From positions 124,001-188,000 of the forward strand of contig NC_054758.1 in assembly GCF_018143015.1 (NCBI RefSeq): a stretch of 64,000 nt of DNA, in the 5' to 3' direction. Shown one piece after another: positions 53,551 to 63,857 of the stretch (the first letter of the stretch is position 1; each line of letters begins with the position of its first letter). The DNA comes from Lytechinus variegatus. Taxonomy: Eukaryota > Echinodermata > Echinoidea > Temnopleuroida > Toxopneustidae. The notes beneath the pieces were generated by a model, which was not told where the DNA came from, did not search any database, and saw nothing but the letters and a program-made list of their open reading frames with translations. A program made the position numbers and the translations under genes.

Positions 53551-54312
53551 AAAAATCGATAGTAATTTAAGTTTAAATTGTAAAATTGAAGAAGACATTA
53601 ATCATGTATTTTTTCTACTGTGAGTTAAATTTTATTTTCGATAAATATTTGATTAAGAAAGACTGCCATACTGGAATTGAAATCATTATATGTATTTACA
53701 TTGGAAAATACTGATTTAGATTTGATAATATTTGTTGCATTGTAAAGTATTTATAAATTGATTTTGGGGAGAAACTCATTTGGTTTTCTATAAAAGAAAT
53801 TGCAGTCTTATTTTCTTAGTTAAAAGAGAGATTAAAAAAAGGATAAAACTAATTAACATGGGCAAAGAGAAGAAAAAAAATACCAAACTGTTTGTTACAT
53901 TATATTTATTTGTATGATTAAAAAATATGATTTACTTAAAAACATAATTGATAAAATTGTTATTCCTTTGGGATTATCGCTCACAAATGGTATTTTCCTT
54001 GAAAAAATGAAAGGTTGTGCCTATTTACAAAAAGAGATCCATCTGACATGAGTAACTGCATAGGCCTATATCCCTGTTATCATTTTTTCTTCTAAAACTC
54101 CAGAAAAAAAATAATTTACAGTCGAACAATTGAATTTATAAGAAGTTTTAGGATCTTATCCGATTTGCAATTTGGATTGAGAAAGTGACAGGCACAGCAA
54201 TGCATGCAATTCTATACTTTATAAATCACATATAGCCACTGCTGTCGAAAACCATCTTCTCACCACAGTCGAGATATTTCTAGACCTCTCACAGTCCCTT
54301 GATACCAATGAT

Positions 54313-54604
54313 ACTTGTGTGAGCGCGTCGTGGTCTAGTGCATGGTTCTGACTCTCGCCTTTCAAACAGAGGGCCGTGGGTTCTAATCCTATCCATGGCG
54401 TGTTTTCCTTCAGCAAGAAATTTATCCACACTGTGCTGCACTCGATCCAGGTGAGGTGAATGGGTACCCGGCAGGATTAATTCCTTGAATGCACCAAGCG
54501 CCTTTAGCAGCTGGAGCTACAGCCGGGGTAATATATAGTGCGCCACTGAATAGGCAACTAGATAGATCGGCGCCTCATAAATGCTATATTATTATTATTA
54601 TTAT
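54313..54604 (+). mobile_element. tRNA-derived SINE, type 2, with 10-bp duplication
   Basis: Box A-like gtggtctagtgcatggttc and box B-like ccgtgggttctaatccta head, body with caggtgaggtgaatgggtac and gctacagccggggtaat, and an (ATT)n tail. TACCAATGAT flanks it directly (54303-54312 and 54605-54614). It splits the LINE relic between codons of the motif A region. Confidence 0.85.
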
Positions 54605-54967
54605 TACCAATGATCTTGAAATATTGTTTTAAAAAATTATCACATTATAGAGTTACGGGAAGGGCCTTGGATCGTGGTAAAGAAGTTATCTAACAGGAAG
54701 AAAACATTCTGTTTTTCTGATTTAGATTACAACGTACCCCGGGGTTAAATTCTTGGCTCGTTATTGTTTATTTTGTTTATAAATGATTTTCATATAATCC
54801 TTCACAACTCCTTAAGTTTGAATATTTTTCGAGTTTTTTTTTTTCTTGTCTCACAATAATCAAGATATCCTTTTAAACACAACATACATCGAACTATAAC
54901 TTTTATCTACGATTGGATTTGTCGTAACAAACTTTCTTTGAATGTTAAAAAAACAGATTATGATTTT

Positions 54968-55225
54968 TAGTAGTAATGATAGGCATTTATATAGCGCCAT
55001 CTATCTATAAATATTCTATTCCGAGACGCACAAGAAAAGAAATAATAAGTTTGGATGAGTGTCAAAGTGCCAATAACTAATACTGTTAGAAAAGATAAGA
55101 CTTCAGTTTGGATTTGAAGGTCTCCAGTGATTGTATAATTCTTAAATTCAAAGGCAAATTATTCCAGAGAGAAAGTGCTGAGGCAGAGAAAGCCCCGCAC
55201 CATATGCTACAATTCAGCAATGAAC
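54968..55225 (+). repeat. Dispersed repeat inserted in the LINE relic
   Basis: gataggcatttatatagcgc, cagtttggatttgaaggtct and attattccagagagaaagtg are words of a repeat widespread in invertebrates. agtaatga (left) and agcaatga (right) may be a degraded duplication. Part of a similar start occurs at 40541-40580. Confidence 0.5.
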
Positions 55226-55854
55226 AGCCCCCCACAATTCAATTCCATCAAATCATGAACAACTTTCCATATTATTCAATCAATTATTCTTGGTTTATTC
55301 ATAGATTCATGAACACAACATATTACATTGGGCAAATCTTTATCTACAAACACTTATGTCATCATTACAAAAAAAAATCTTCCCTTCAAATACTTTATTT
55401 ATATAATACTCCCTTGAACTATGAGCTAAGGGGTATTAGTTTAGGGTAACTCATCTGGAATTTATTTTGACGACTGCTAATACAAAAGCGTATATTAAGA
55501 ATCATACTTCACAAAGATGTATTAGCCCACACAGACGAACTTTGTTTACTCTAATAAAATTTTGAAAATAAATGACTTCACCTTTGTCTTGGCTGTTTTA
55601 TGTATCAATTAAATTGCGCCAACCCTACTACAAAAATGATCAGTACCATATCTATTGTACATTACAATTATCATCATTTCATCTTCCTTTGTTGAGAACA
55701 TCATTCCATTTAAACAGAAAAATATCATTTACATGTATACTGGTCCTCATTTATTCAATTTTCTGGAAGAGTCTATTAAGAACTAACCAAGCTTATTTGC
55801 ATTCAAACGCAAACTCAAACTTAACCAAATTTATCATTGCAATCTAAAAACTTA

Positions 55855-56625
55855 ACCCTAATTCTCCCGGGGGGCCATAATGCCCCCCCCCCCCAACAAT
55901 TTTCGCGATATATCTGCTGCGCGAAATTTTTTCACCTCGCAGCTCACTGACTTTTTACATTCAAGTCTCGCGCAAATTTTGAGACCAAATTTGTGACGCC
56001 CGGGTACGCGGTTACGACATTACGCAACATTATGCAAGTGCATGTCAGACCCAAAACTGCTCATAAACGTGATTTCATGTACAAATCCAATGCAAATTGC
56101 GTATTTAGCCAAAATTCATAAATGTATCATTATTTCTACTTTTACTGATTAAACTTAATTAATTTTGCCTTGTTTATGATCAGAATTATGTCTGGAACAA
56201 TTTCCATTGAAAAAACAATAAAAAACAAAAAGTAAAAAAACAAAGAAATACATAAGAAATTCATAAAACAATAAAATACATAAGAAATTTATTTCCAAAC
56301 CAAAGTTTTTTTGAATTACGATTGTTAAGAATGCTACAAAGAAATTTTTTACCAAAAATTAGCATTCTACGAGCTTTATTTAGTGAATTAGAGCAAAAAG
56401 TATGATTTATGCATAAATTAGCATAATTAATTCATATAAAATAAAATCTCATTATTTTGGAAAATTTTACCATACAGCCTTGTAGATTACATCGCACACT
56501 ACCAGCGTGCAAATTTTTGCGTCGCTCGCGCGATCGGCGGCCGAGATCTTAAGGGGGGGGCCATAATGGCCCCCCCCCCCGGGAATGACAAGAATCAAAA
56601 TACCCGGGAGATTTAGGGTTATATA
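55855..56625. mobile_element. MITE with TAACCCTAA...CCCGGG inverted ends
   Basis: The left end aaccctaattctcccggggg and a ccataatgcccc block; the right end ccataatggcccc block and cccgggagatttagggtt. It is ~770 bp, non-coding, CG-rich near both ends and AT-rich inside. The outermost TIR words equal one and a half telomere repeats. Confidence 0.7.
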
Positions 56626-56737
56626 CATAATGTCTTTCATGTCCTTCTTAATTTTTGTCCTGTTCTGTTGTATAGTGTGTCCTTTGTCATTCATTATACT
56701 TTAATTTCAATAATGAACAATGATACCATTATGTAAG

Positions 56738-58123
56738 TGTCAGATCTTGGGACTGAAATTCCCAGTCTGGTAATAGATTTGGTTCTGCTTGAAACGAAAG
56801 TAGTTACCACTTGCAATAATCACACAATCATTCAATATCTATATGTAACATAAATTTAATTCAGAGCGACCAGCTCTATAAATGTACATATAGTTAAAGA
56901 AATTGAATAATCAGAATTAAATCATGAATCACATGCATATCAACATAACATCAAACTGTATTCAGCAGTTAACATCAGCATGAATTAACCTATACTGAAT
57001 ATGTTGCAATATGTATCTAATGAGAGTGATTTATTTATATTTAATCAAGGCCTAATAATTTGGCATCCAAACGTGACAATATTTTTGGTTATTAATTCCA
57101 CCAATTAAGTTTCATCAAAAGAGGGTTTATACTTGGATGAATACCTACACTGGACCGTAGTATATCTAATCTGGTTATAATTTATATAGTTCAGAATAAG
57201 GACCCCTTCGACATCGTCAATGACTATCGTTGGTCCGATGAATATAGTCGTCTAAGAGCGAGCTGCGGTGGCTTCGACGACGCGAAGTAAAGCGAGCGAA
57301 CTCTCGACGAAAAGCCAGTCCAGATTCGCGGACGAAATGATGGGGGCTGAGAGCCACAAGATTGCTACGATGAATCACAAGTCACGAACTCTGAGTTCAA
57401 GGATGAAGTACGAGCCCAGCTCGTCCAGTTCTTTGGAACAGTCGTGCCTGGTGAGATGAGGGCAGATGTGGTGGCTTTACCTGGCCTGTGCTGCCTGGAT
57501 CCAGCCTGCCAACGATGGGGATTAAGACTCCGCTGTGCCTGCACTACACAGCCTGCAACATACACCCAAAGTAATGGCCTACGAGAACCACACCCTCACA
57601 CTCCGAGTTAAGACCAAATGTGGAAGGGTCTTCCTCTCCCGAGAATCAAACGATTTCTGATTTGCTTTTACTCAAACACCACTCCATCATGACTCTCACA
57701 AAGACAAAGTCATTAACATTCTCAATATTCCTCTGCTTTACTCTTCCACGCTGAACATATCCAATTAAAACTACTTAACTATCCAAGCTTTAATTTCACC
57801 TATTCAAAACTCCCATCTCAAACATTCTCAACAATCTTTTCCTCTCATACATAAAAACAAACATCTATAGAATTTTAGAGACCCATTGAACTTAACAAAA
57901 TATATCAAGTTAAATGACCCAATGCTCATGACCTAAGATTGTCAAGAAGTCAAAGTAAAATTCTAATCCTTACACCCCAGCGGGTTTGATCACTTACTTA
58001 AAGATACAGTTGATTGACTCTGGGACTATGACAAGAGTCAACCACCCAAATTCCTTTTATTATATACAAGCTGAATGGTTACTAGGGGTTAACACTAAAT
58101 AGACTTACAGTCGCATTGTGACA
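56738..58123 (-). repeat. 3' LTR
   Basis: Begins TGTCAGATCTTGGG and ends GCATTGTGACA on the plus strand. The 63-codon ORF inside (57268-57459) is repeated identically in the other LTR and has no domain. Confidence 0.92.
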
Positions 58124-58142
58124 TATCTCCCCTTCCTTCAAG
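58124..58142 (-). other. Polypurine tract
   Basis: tatctccccttccttcaag on the plus strand reads as GAAGGAAGGGGAGATA directly before the 3' LTR on the element's strand, the plus-strand priming site. Confidence 0.8.
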
Positions 58143-58261
58143 AAATTTCTATAATTTTTGGAGTGAGTTTCTCCGAACCTGGAAGGAAAATCAAACAATA
58201 TATATATACAAATATAAATGTATTTACAAGAAAACCAAAAACACTCATCCTGGTTTCTGCT

Positions 58262-60754
58262 TCATGTAGAATCTCTCCTGTAATATTTCTTCAGAAGGTT
58301 TGCGTGAAATGTCTTCGTTTTCCCGTCCAAATCGATTTTGTAGTCGAGAGGTCCTACCTTCTGCACCACCTTGAAAGGTCCTTTCCAGTGCATCAACAAC
58401 TTGTTGTTGTCGCTTGGAAGTAGAAGAAGAACTTCGTCGTCGACTTCAAATTTTCGCTCCTTGGCTTTCTTGTTGTACTGTCTTCTGTATTTCTCTGCTG
58501 ATTTGCTGAGATTCTGCTGGGCAAGTTGACACGTCGACTCCAGCCTCTCCTTCAGATCCAGTACGTATTGGTAAGTAGTCTTGGTATCTGGCTCGTCAAC
58601 CTCACCCGTCCAGAGCTCTTGAAGAATAGCAAGAGGGCCTCGAACTGCTCTCCCATACAGGAGTTCAAAGGGTGAGAAGCCTGTGCTCTCCTGCACTGAA
58701 TCTTTGTAAGCAAACAAGAGGGGGTTAAGATACCTTTCCCAATCCTTGGGTCTTTCTTCACACATTTTGCGGAGCATGGACTTCAAGGTACCATTGAAGC
58801 GTTCAACTAGCCCATTGCAAGCAGGATGATAGGGTGTAGTAGTCATCTGCCGGATGGAGAGTAGACGACTCACTTCCTTCATCAGCTCTGATGTGAATTG
58901 GCTGCCACGGTCTGTCAACACCTCTCGTGGTATCCCTACCCTGGAGTAGATGTCCATCAGTGCCTCCGCAACCGTCTGTGCGTCAATACGGCGAAGCGCT
59001 ACTGCTTCTGGGTAACGAGTAGCATAATCTACAACAGTTAGTATGAATCGGTTACCTTTACTACTAGCCGGCTCTATCGGTCCAACCAAGTCCATCGCCA
59101 CACGTCTGAAAGGTTCATCGATGAGAGGGGTTGATCCCAGAGGTACCTTCGTGACCTTTCCCTTCGGCGAAGTACGTTGACATGGCCCACATGACCGACA
59201 ATACCGGACTACATCTGCATGCATACCTGGCCAGAAGAAATGCATCAAGATCTTTTCACAGGTCTTCTTATTCCCTAGATGACCACCTAGAATCGACTCA
59301 TGAGCCAGTTTTAAGACTTGATTTCTGAACTTGGTGGGCACGACAACTTGTAACAGAACATCTGACCCTGGGGTTGCATCCATGTATTCCCTATAGAGTA
59401 CATCCTTCTTAAAGAAAAAGCAAGATGAATTTCCACCCTTACTTATCTTCTTTTCTCCTTTCTCAGCGGCTTTCCTAGAGGCATCCAACGAGCTGTCTTC
59501 CTTCTGGGCCTGGATGAGATTATCCACTGACACAATGTCTTCTAGTGGCTTGGGTACAGGAAGAGGAGGCCTTGTCCGTCCCGCCTGCCGCTTCTGCCCT
59601 CTTGTCTCCACTGCACTGCCTTGATGATCTCCTGGCGTCCAGTCTCCGTCTGGATCAGCTGGTTGCCTCGCTCCAGGAATATTACCTAATACAAGATCAT
59701 AAACAGGGGTTGGTACACATAGAGCTTCTACCTTACCCTTGAAGTATGGAGTATCTATGTCGATTTTGGCACGTCGGAAGTTTCTCAGCGTCCGGTCGAC
59801 GAGCAAACATGTCAGCCTATCTCCAAAGAACTGCTCTTCACGCACCAACTCATATCGGACGATGACTGTTGTGCAACCACTGTCGCGAAGAACATCCACG
59901 GGCTTCCCATTCACCAATCCATCGACGACTGGCATCTCCACTTCTGATCCACTCGCCACTGCCGATAGTACCGGTAGAGTGTCACCAGATGCCAACTTCA
60001 CTCCGCTTCCATCTTCTGTGAGATTCTCCTGCACGATTAGACTCAAACTCTTGTGGTTGAAGTGTCCGGCCATCTCTCTAGTGTCGGTAGGTCCTGCTGC
60101 AGCATCATCTCCAGCTGATGTGTCTTCTGCTGACCTGCCTGCGACAACACTGGCTCCCATCTCTCGACGACCTTTCTTGTTTGGACAATTAAAAGAGATA
60201 TGTCCAAATTTATTACAATTGAAACACTTCTTGTCATCAAATTTGGACTTACCTGGTTTTTCAACCTTAGTGTGATTAATTGCATTGTTATTACTCTTAT
60301 TCACATTAGGATTTCCATTTTTAGAACTGGACTGATGGGCTTTATTCATTCTCCTCATTCTCATATCTGCATGGGCTTCATTGAATTGATCAGCTAGGGA
60401 GGGGAGGGGCGGAATACTAGGCTTATGTGAATGCCCTGCACGTGAAACATTTTCTGTCCCATTATTTTTCCTTAACTCTTCAAGTTTAATCCGTTTATCT
60501 AATAACTCTGATTCTTTTTTCCTAGCTTCATCCCGTTGAGCTATTATATAAGATTCTGCCTTCCTAGCTTCAATCTCGGCATTCCTAGCTTCAATCTCAG
60601 CATTCCTAGCTGCAACCTCAGCACTCCTTGCTGCTGCTCTTTCATCTCTAGCTTCTCGCACACATTCATCAACATATGCTCTCAATTTATCACCCTCTAA
60701 ACCAAACTTCTCTCCTTGTGCAATGAACTTGTCTCTCTCCATACTGTAGGCCAC
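58262..60754 (-). CDS. Gag(partial)-nucleocapsid-protease-integrase polyprotein
   Basis: 830 codons. 1-98: gag N-terminus with an Ala/Glu/Arg-rich coiled coil (about 33-95, with NAEIEAR repeats). 112-140: PPLPSLADQFNEAHADM, where the capsid core normally lying between these two segments is missing. 177-190: zinc knuckle C-x2-C-x4-H-x4-C. 275-360: retropepsin with active site DSG (291-293) and LVLGN near 355. 485-525: integrase H..H..C..C finger. Catalytic core D555-x59-D615-x35-E651. 791-794: KGPF of the C-terminal GPY/F domain, ending LLKKYYRRDST. Protease is followed directly by integrase, and the frame ends where RT-RNase H would follow in families with integrase ahead of RT (Gmr1-like order). 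No RT motif occurs anywhere between the LTRs. The frame is undamaged, so protease and integrase may be active. Confidence 0.88.
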   Translation of the reverse strand: MAYSMERDKFIAQGEKFGLEGDKLRAYVDECVREARDERAAARSAEVAARNAEIEARNAEIEARKAESYIIAQRDEARKKESELLDKRIKLEELRKNNGTENVSRAGHSHKPSIPPLPSLADQFNEAHADMRMRRMNKAHQSSSKNGNPNVNKSNNNAINHTKVEKPGKSKFDDKKCFNCNKFGHISFNCPNKKGRREMGASVVAGRSAEDTSAGDDAAAGPTDTREMAGHFNHKSLSLIVQENLTEDGSGVKLASGDTLPVLSAVASGSEVEMPVVDGLVNGKPVDVLRDSGCTTVIVRYELVREEQFFGDRLTCLLVDRTLRNFRRAKIDIDTPYFKGKVEALCVPTPVYDLVLGNIPGARQPADPDGDWTPGDHQGSAVETRGQKRQAGRTRPPLPVPKPLEDIVSVDNLIQAQKEDSSLDASRKAAEKGEKKISKGGNSSCFFFKKDVLYREYMDATPGSDVLLQVVVPTKFRNQVLKLAHESILGGHLGNKKTCEKILMHFFWPGMHADVVRYCRSCGPCQRTSPKGKVTKVPLGSTPLIDEPFRRVAMDLVGPIEPASSKGNRFILTVVDYATRYPEAVALRRIDAQTVAEALMDIYSRVGIPREVLTDRGSQFTSELMKEVSRLLSIRQMTTTPYHPACNGLVERFNGTLKSMLRKMCEERPKDWERYLNPLLFAYKDSVQESTGFSPFELLYGRAVRGPLAILQELWTGEVDEPDTKTTYQYVLDLKERLESTCQLAQQNLSKSAEKYRRQYNKKAKERKFEVDDEVLLLLPSDNNKLLMHWKGPFKVVQKVGPLDYKIDLDGKTKTFHANLLKKYYRRDST

Positions 60755-61042
60755 TCCACAGGTTTAGTTACAAACTTACCATATGCAGACAGTTTACGCA
60801 GCGCAATGAAGTCTCGATGCACACAGCACTGGCACGTACAGGCGTACACGCAGTAAAGCCTCCTTGCCCTGACCTCCACATGCACCACTGTCTTCTACAA
60901 CCTTGGACCTACAACAAAACTTTGTAAAAACAACCAAATGGAAAAGAGATCAAAATATCATTATCAGATCTACATACAAGTATAATTACAATCAATGATA
61001 ACAATCATTTCATTATTAACCTAACCTATCAAATGGACAAGA
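60755..61042 (-). other. Leader between primer site and ORF
   Basis: About 290 bp without a recognisable gene; presumably contains the packaging signal. The ORF start chosen is the first ATG giving the MAYSMERDKF gag-like N-terminus. Confidence 0.5.
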
Positions 61043-61062
61043 GAGTCCCTTCGTGGTCGCCA
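61043..61062 (-). other. Primer binding site for tRNA-Arg
   Basis: On the plus strand gagtcccttcgtggtcgcca equals the 3' 20 bases of a metazoan tRNA-Arg including CCA (from memory of tRNA-Arg sequences). Three bases separate it from the 5' LTR. Confidence 0.75.
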
Positions 61063-61065
61063 AAA

Positions 61066-62451
61066 TGTCAGATCTTGGGACTGAAATTCCCAGTCTGGTA
61101 ATAGATTTGGTTCTGCTTGAAACGAAAGTAGTTACCACTTGCAATAATCACACAATCATTCAATATCTATATGTAACATAAATTTAATTCAGAGCGACCA
61201 GCTCTATAAATGTACATATAGTTAAAGAAATTGAATAATCAGAATTAAATCATGAATCACATGCATATCAACATAACATCAAACTGTATTCAGCAGTTAA
61301 CATCAGCATGAATTAACCTATACTGAATATGTTGCAATATGTATCTAATGAGAGTGATTTATTTATATTTAATCAAGGCCTAATAATTTGGCATCCAAAC
61401 GTGACAATATTTTTGGTTATTAATTCCACCAATTAAGTTTCATCAAAAGAGGGTTTATACTTGGATGAATACCTACACTGGACCGTAGTATATCTAATCT
61501 GGTTATAATTTATATAGTTCAGAATAAGGACCCCTTCGACATCGTCAATGACTATCGTTGGTCCGATGAATATAGTCGTCTAAGAGCGAGCTGCGGTGGC
61601 TTCGACGACGCGAAGTAAAGCGAGCGAACTCTCGACGAAAAGCCAGTCCAGATTCGCGGACGAAATGATGGGGGCTGAGAGCCACAAGATTGCTACGATG
61701 AATCACAAGTCACGAACTCTGAGTTCAAGGATGAAGTACGAGCCCAGCTCGTCCAGTTCTTTGGAACAGTCGTGCCTGGTGAGATGAGGGCAGATGTGGT
61801 GGCTTTACCTGGCCTGTGCTGCCTGGATCCAGCCTGCCAACGATGGGGATTAAGACTCCGCTGTGCCTGCACTACACAGCCTGCAACATACACCCAAAGT
61901 AATGGCCTACGAGAACCACACCCTCACACTCCGAGTTAAGACCAAATGTGGAAGGGTCTTCCTCTCCCGAGAATCAAACGATTTCTGATTTGCTTTTACT
62001 CAAACACCACTCCATCATGACTCTCACAAAGACAAAGTCATTAACATTCTCAATATTCCTCTGCTTTACTCTTCCACGCTGAACATATCCAATTAAAACT
62101 ACTTAACTATCCAAGCTTTGATTTCACCTATTCAAAACTCCCATCTCAAACATTCTCAACAATCTTTTCCTCTCATACATAAAAACAAACATCTATAGAA
62201 TTTTAGAGACCCATTGAACTTAACAAAATATATCAAGTTAAATGACCCAATGCTCATGACCTAAGATTGTCAAGAAGTCAAAGTAAAATTCTAATCCTTA
62301 CACCACAGCGGGTTTGATCACTTACTTAAAGATACAGTTGATTGACTCTGGGACTATGACAAGAGTCAACCACCCAAATTCCTTTTATTATATACAAGCT
62401 GAATGGTTACTAGGGGTTAACACTAAATAGACTTATAGTCGCATTGTGACA
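61066..62451 (-). repeat. 5' LTR
   Basis: Same length and ends as the 3' LTR; promoter and start site must lie in it, but no TATA position is assigned. Confidence 0.92.
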
Positions 62452-62456
62452 GTAAG

Positions 62457-62700
62457 TTATAGGGAACCTGTTTTACAAGCTTTCATCCACATTTTTAAGG
62501 TATATGATCATTACACATTATTTGACTACTTTCACGAATGTATTGTGTTGTTTTATTTCTATGTAGTATAAATTTGTACACAATGATTCTGAGATATTAA
62601 AATTATTTACTTTGCTGTAAATGTTGATATAAAATGAAATGTAATGAAAATATCTTATCCTTGATTTTGAAGCTAACTTAATCCTTGTGTTTTATTCTAG
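62457..62700. other. AT-rich stretch, intron-like
   Basis: No gene. It ends with a branch-point-like gctaactta and the acceptor gtgttttattctag before 62701. Confidence 0.4.
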
Positions 62701-62732
62701 AACTGAGGGAGCATGGATACGCAGATAATTAT
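62701..62732 (+). pseudogene. Start of a terminal-exon-like segment interrupted by a MITE
   Basis: After the acceptor at 62700 the frame reads LREHGYADNY up to the MITE. It continues after the second ATAATTAT at 63850 as LINFKQEQQ and TAG (63885-63887). The coding assignment rests on the splice site and frame continuity only. Confidence 0.3.
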
Positions 62733-63849
62733 TCCCGGGGGAGGGGCAGGCTTACATTGACAACTGGATACCATGCGCAACCAAAAAACACGTAAAAAGG
62801 ATGTCTTTTTCAAGATAGGGCACGTTACGTACGTACGGTAATAAGGGTGTCAAAAACACTAAACTAATGAAAAAAAAGATTATCTATTTCGCTAGGGAAG
62901 CTACGTGATTAGGGTCAGATATGCGAGGGTATAAAAAATCAAGATTAAATGTTTTATAAAGGATGTACTTTTTGTCCCAACAGTCAACGTACACTGCCTG
63001 TTTAGAGTACGATTTGGGCGAGGTGAGGGAGTTGGGATCGTACTATTAGTGCTACTAAACCCAATGATGTAGGTACAGGTAAAACCGACGCCCGGGGGCG
63101 GGGAGCACTCAGTATATAATGCATAGTGGGTATGTGCCGCGGAGGGGACCCCCATTTTTACACTCAAATTTCCGTTCCAAGGCATAGCATTTTTGTCTTA
63201 TTGAGAAAAAGAACAAAGAAAGCCGCTCCAAGGCATAGCATTTTCTTCTTATTGAGAAAGAAATAAGAAAGAAATCCGCTCCAAAGCTTCGTATATTTTT
63301 CGTTACGCCGTTGCGGTCGCATTGGTCTGCTAAAATGAGCGGCCGCAGAGCGCTGTCCGACCATCGCCTCTGCGCGAGCGCACCCGGCGGAGGCAGCGCT
63401 AGCTGCATCATTCACGCATGCCCGTTCCATAGGGATGCATACCAACGTACTCACACGCTGGCGATCCGTTCCAAGGACCCCCGTTTTCACAAACATTTGT
63501 AGTTCCGAAGCCCGTTCCGAGGACCCTCCTTTTTACAATAAGCCCGCTCTGCCCGGTCTCGCCAGCGGCACACCCCTACCACTTTTTTGGTCGAGTACCC
63601 CCCCCCCCCCCGGGAACCGACGCGACCAACGTCCGGGACAATTACTTGTTTAGGGGTTCAATTCAGGGAATTCTTGCCAAGTACTGTTTTGTTTCTGATA
63701 CTTGTTAAGGGTAAGCTTTCACACGCCAATACTTGTTAAGAGGTGCATTTTTCAGAATATAGAAAATACGCGTGTTTAGGGTGCTTTTCGAGACCCCATG
63801 GTCGCTCATGGTATCCACTCGTCAATGGAAGTGCCCCCCCCCCCCCCGG
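62733..63849 (+). mobile_element. MITE family 1, full copy carrying a nested MITE, with 8-bp duplication
   Basis: Ends as in the 15155-15709 copy (ttgacaactggataccatgc; gctcatggtatccactcgtc and C run). ATAATTAT is directly repeated outside (62725-62732; 63850-63857). Without the nested 524 bp and one duplicated octamer it would be about 585 bp. Confidence 0.82.
63091..63614 (+). mobile_element. MITE family 2 (hAT-like), nested, with 8-bp duplication
   Basis: AACCGACG flanks it directly (63083-63090; 63615-63622). The ends are imperfectly inverted (cccgggggcggggagcactc ... gtacccccccccccccggg; gtgccgcgg / agcggcaca). The interior repeats ccgttccaaggcatagca and ccgttccaaggaccc motifs. An 8-bp duplication is typical of hAT elements. 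Confidence 0.8.
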
Positions 63850-63857
63850 ATAATTAT

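Larger units (their letters stand above)
53935..55850 (+). pseudogene. L2/CR1-like LINE RT relic cut by two insertions
   Basis: In shifting frames: LSLTNGIF and YKKRS (53970-54030), HRPISLLSFF near 54095, motif A region EIFLDLSQS..TND (54267-54312), then after the SINE HDILKYCF, RGSILGPLLF-like remnants near 54740-54790, SHNNQDIL and the CRNKLSLNVKKTDY thumb segment (about 54925-54963), and after a second insertion the C-terminal tail (GPHLFNFLEES..FAFKRKLKLN, 55740-55825). Multiple stops make it dead. Its 3' end at about 55850 abuts the next MITE. Confidence 0.7.
56738..62451 (-). mobile_element. Complete LTR retrotransposon, Ty3/gypsy type, lacking RT-RNase H
   Basis: Two 1,386-bp direct repeats (TG...CA), a 5-bp duplication GTAAG (56733-56737; 62452-62456), a tRNA-Arg-like primer binding site, a polypurine tract and one long ORF, all oriented on the minus strand. 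Total length 5,714 bp. By eye the LTRs differ at three positions only (57792/62120, 57977/62305, 58108/62436), about 0.2%, so the insertion is recent. The ORF codes for gag-end, nucleocapsid, protease and integrase but no reverse transcriptase. Such an element must borrow RT (and capsid) from a relative. Confidence 0.92.

Noticed and set aside
57268..57459. 63-codon ORF present twice (also at 61596-61787)
   Set aside because: It lies in both LTRs of the retrotransposon; duplication comes from the LTR and there is no recognisable domain.
59739..60275. 178-codon plus-strand ORF opposite the LTR element's ORF
   Set aside because: Antisense shadow of the zinc knuckle-protease region.
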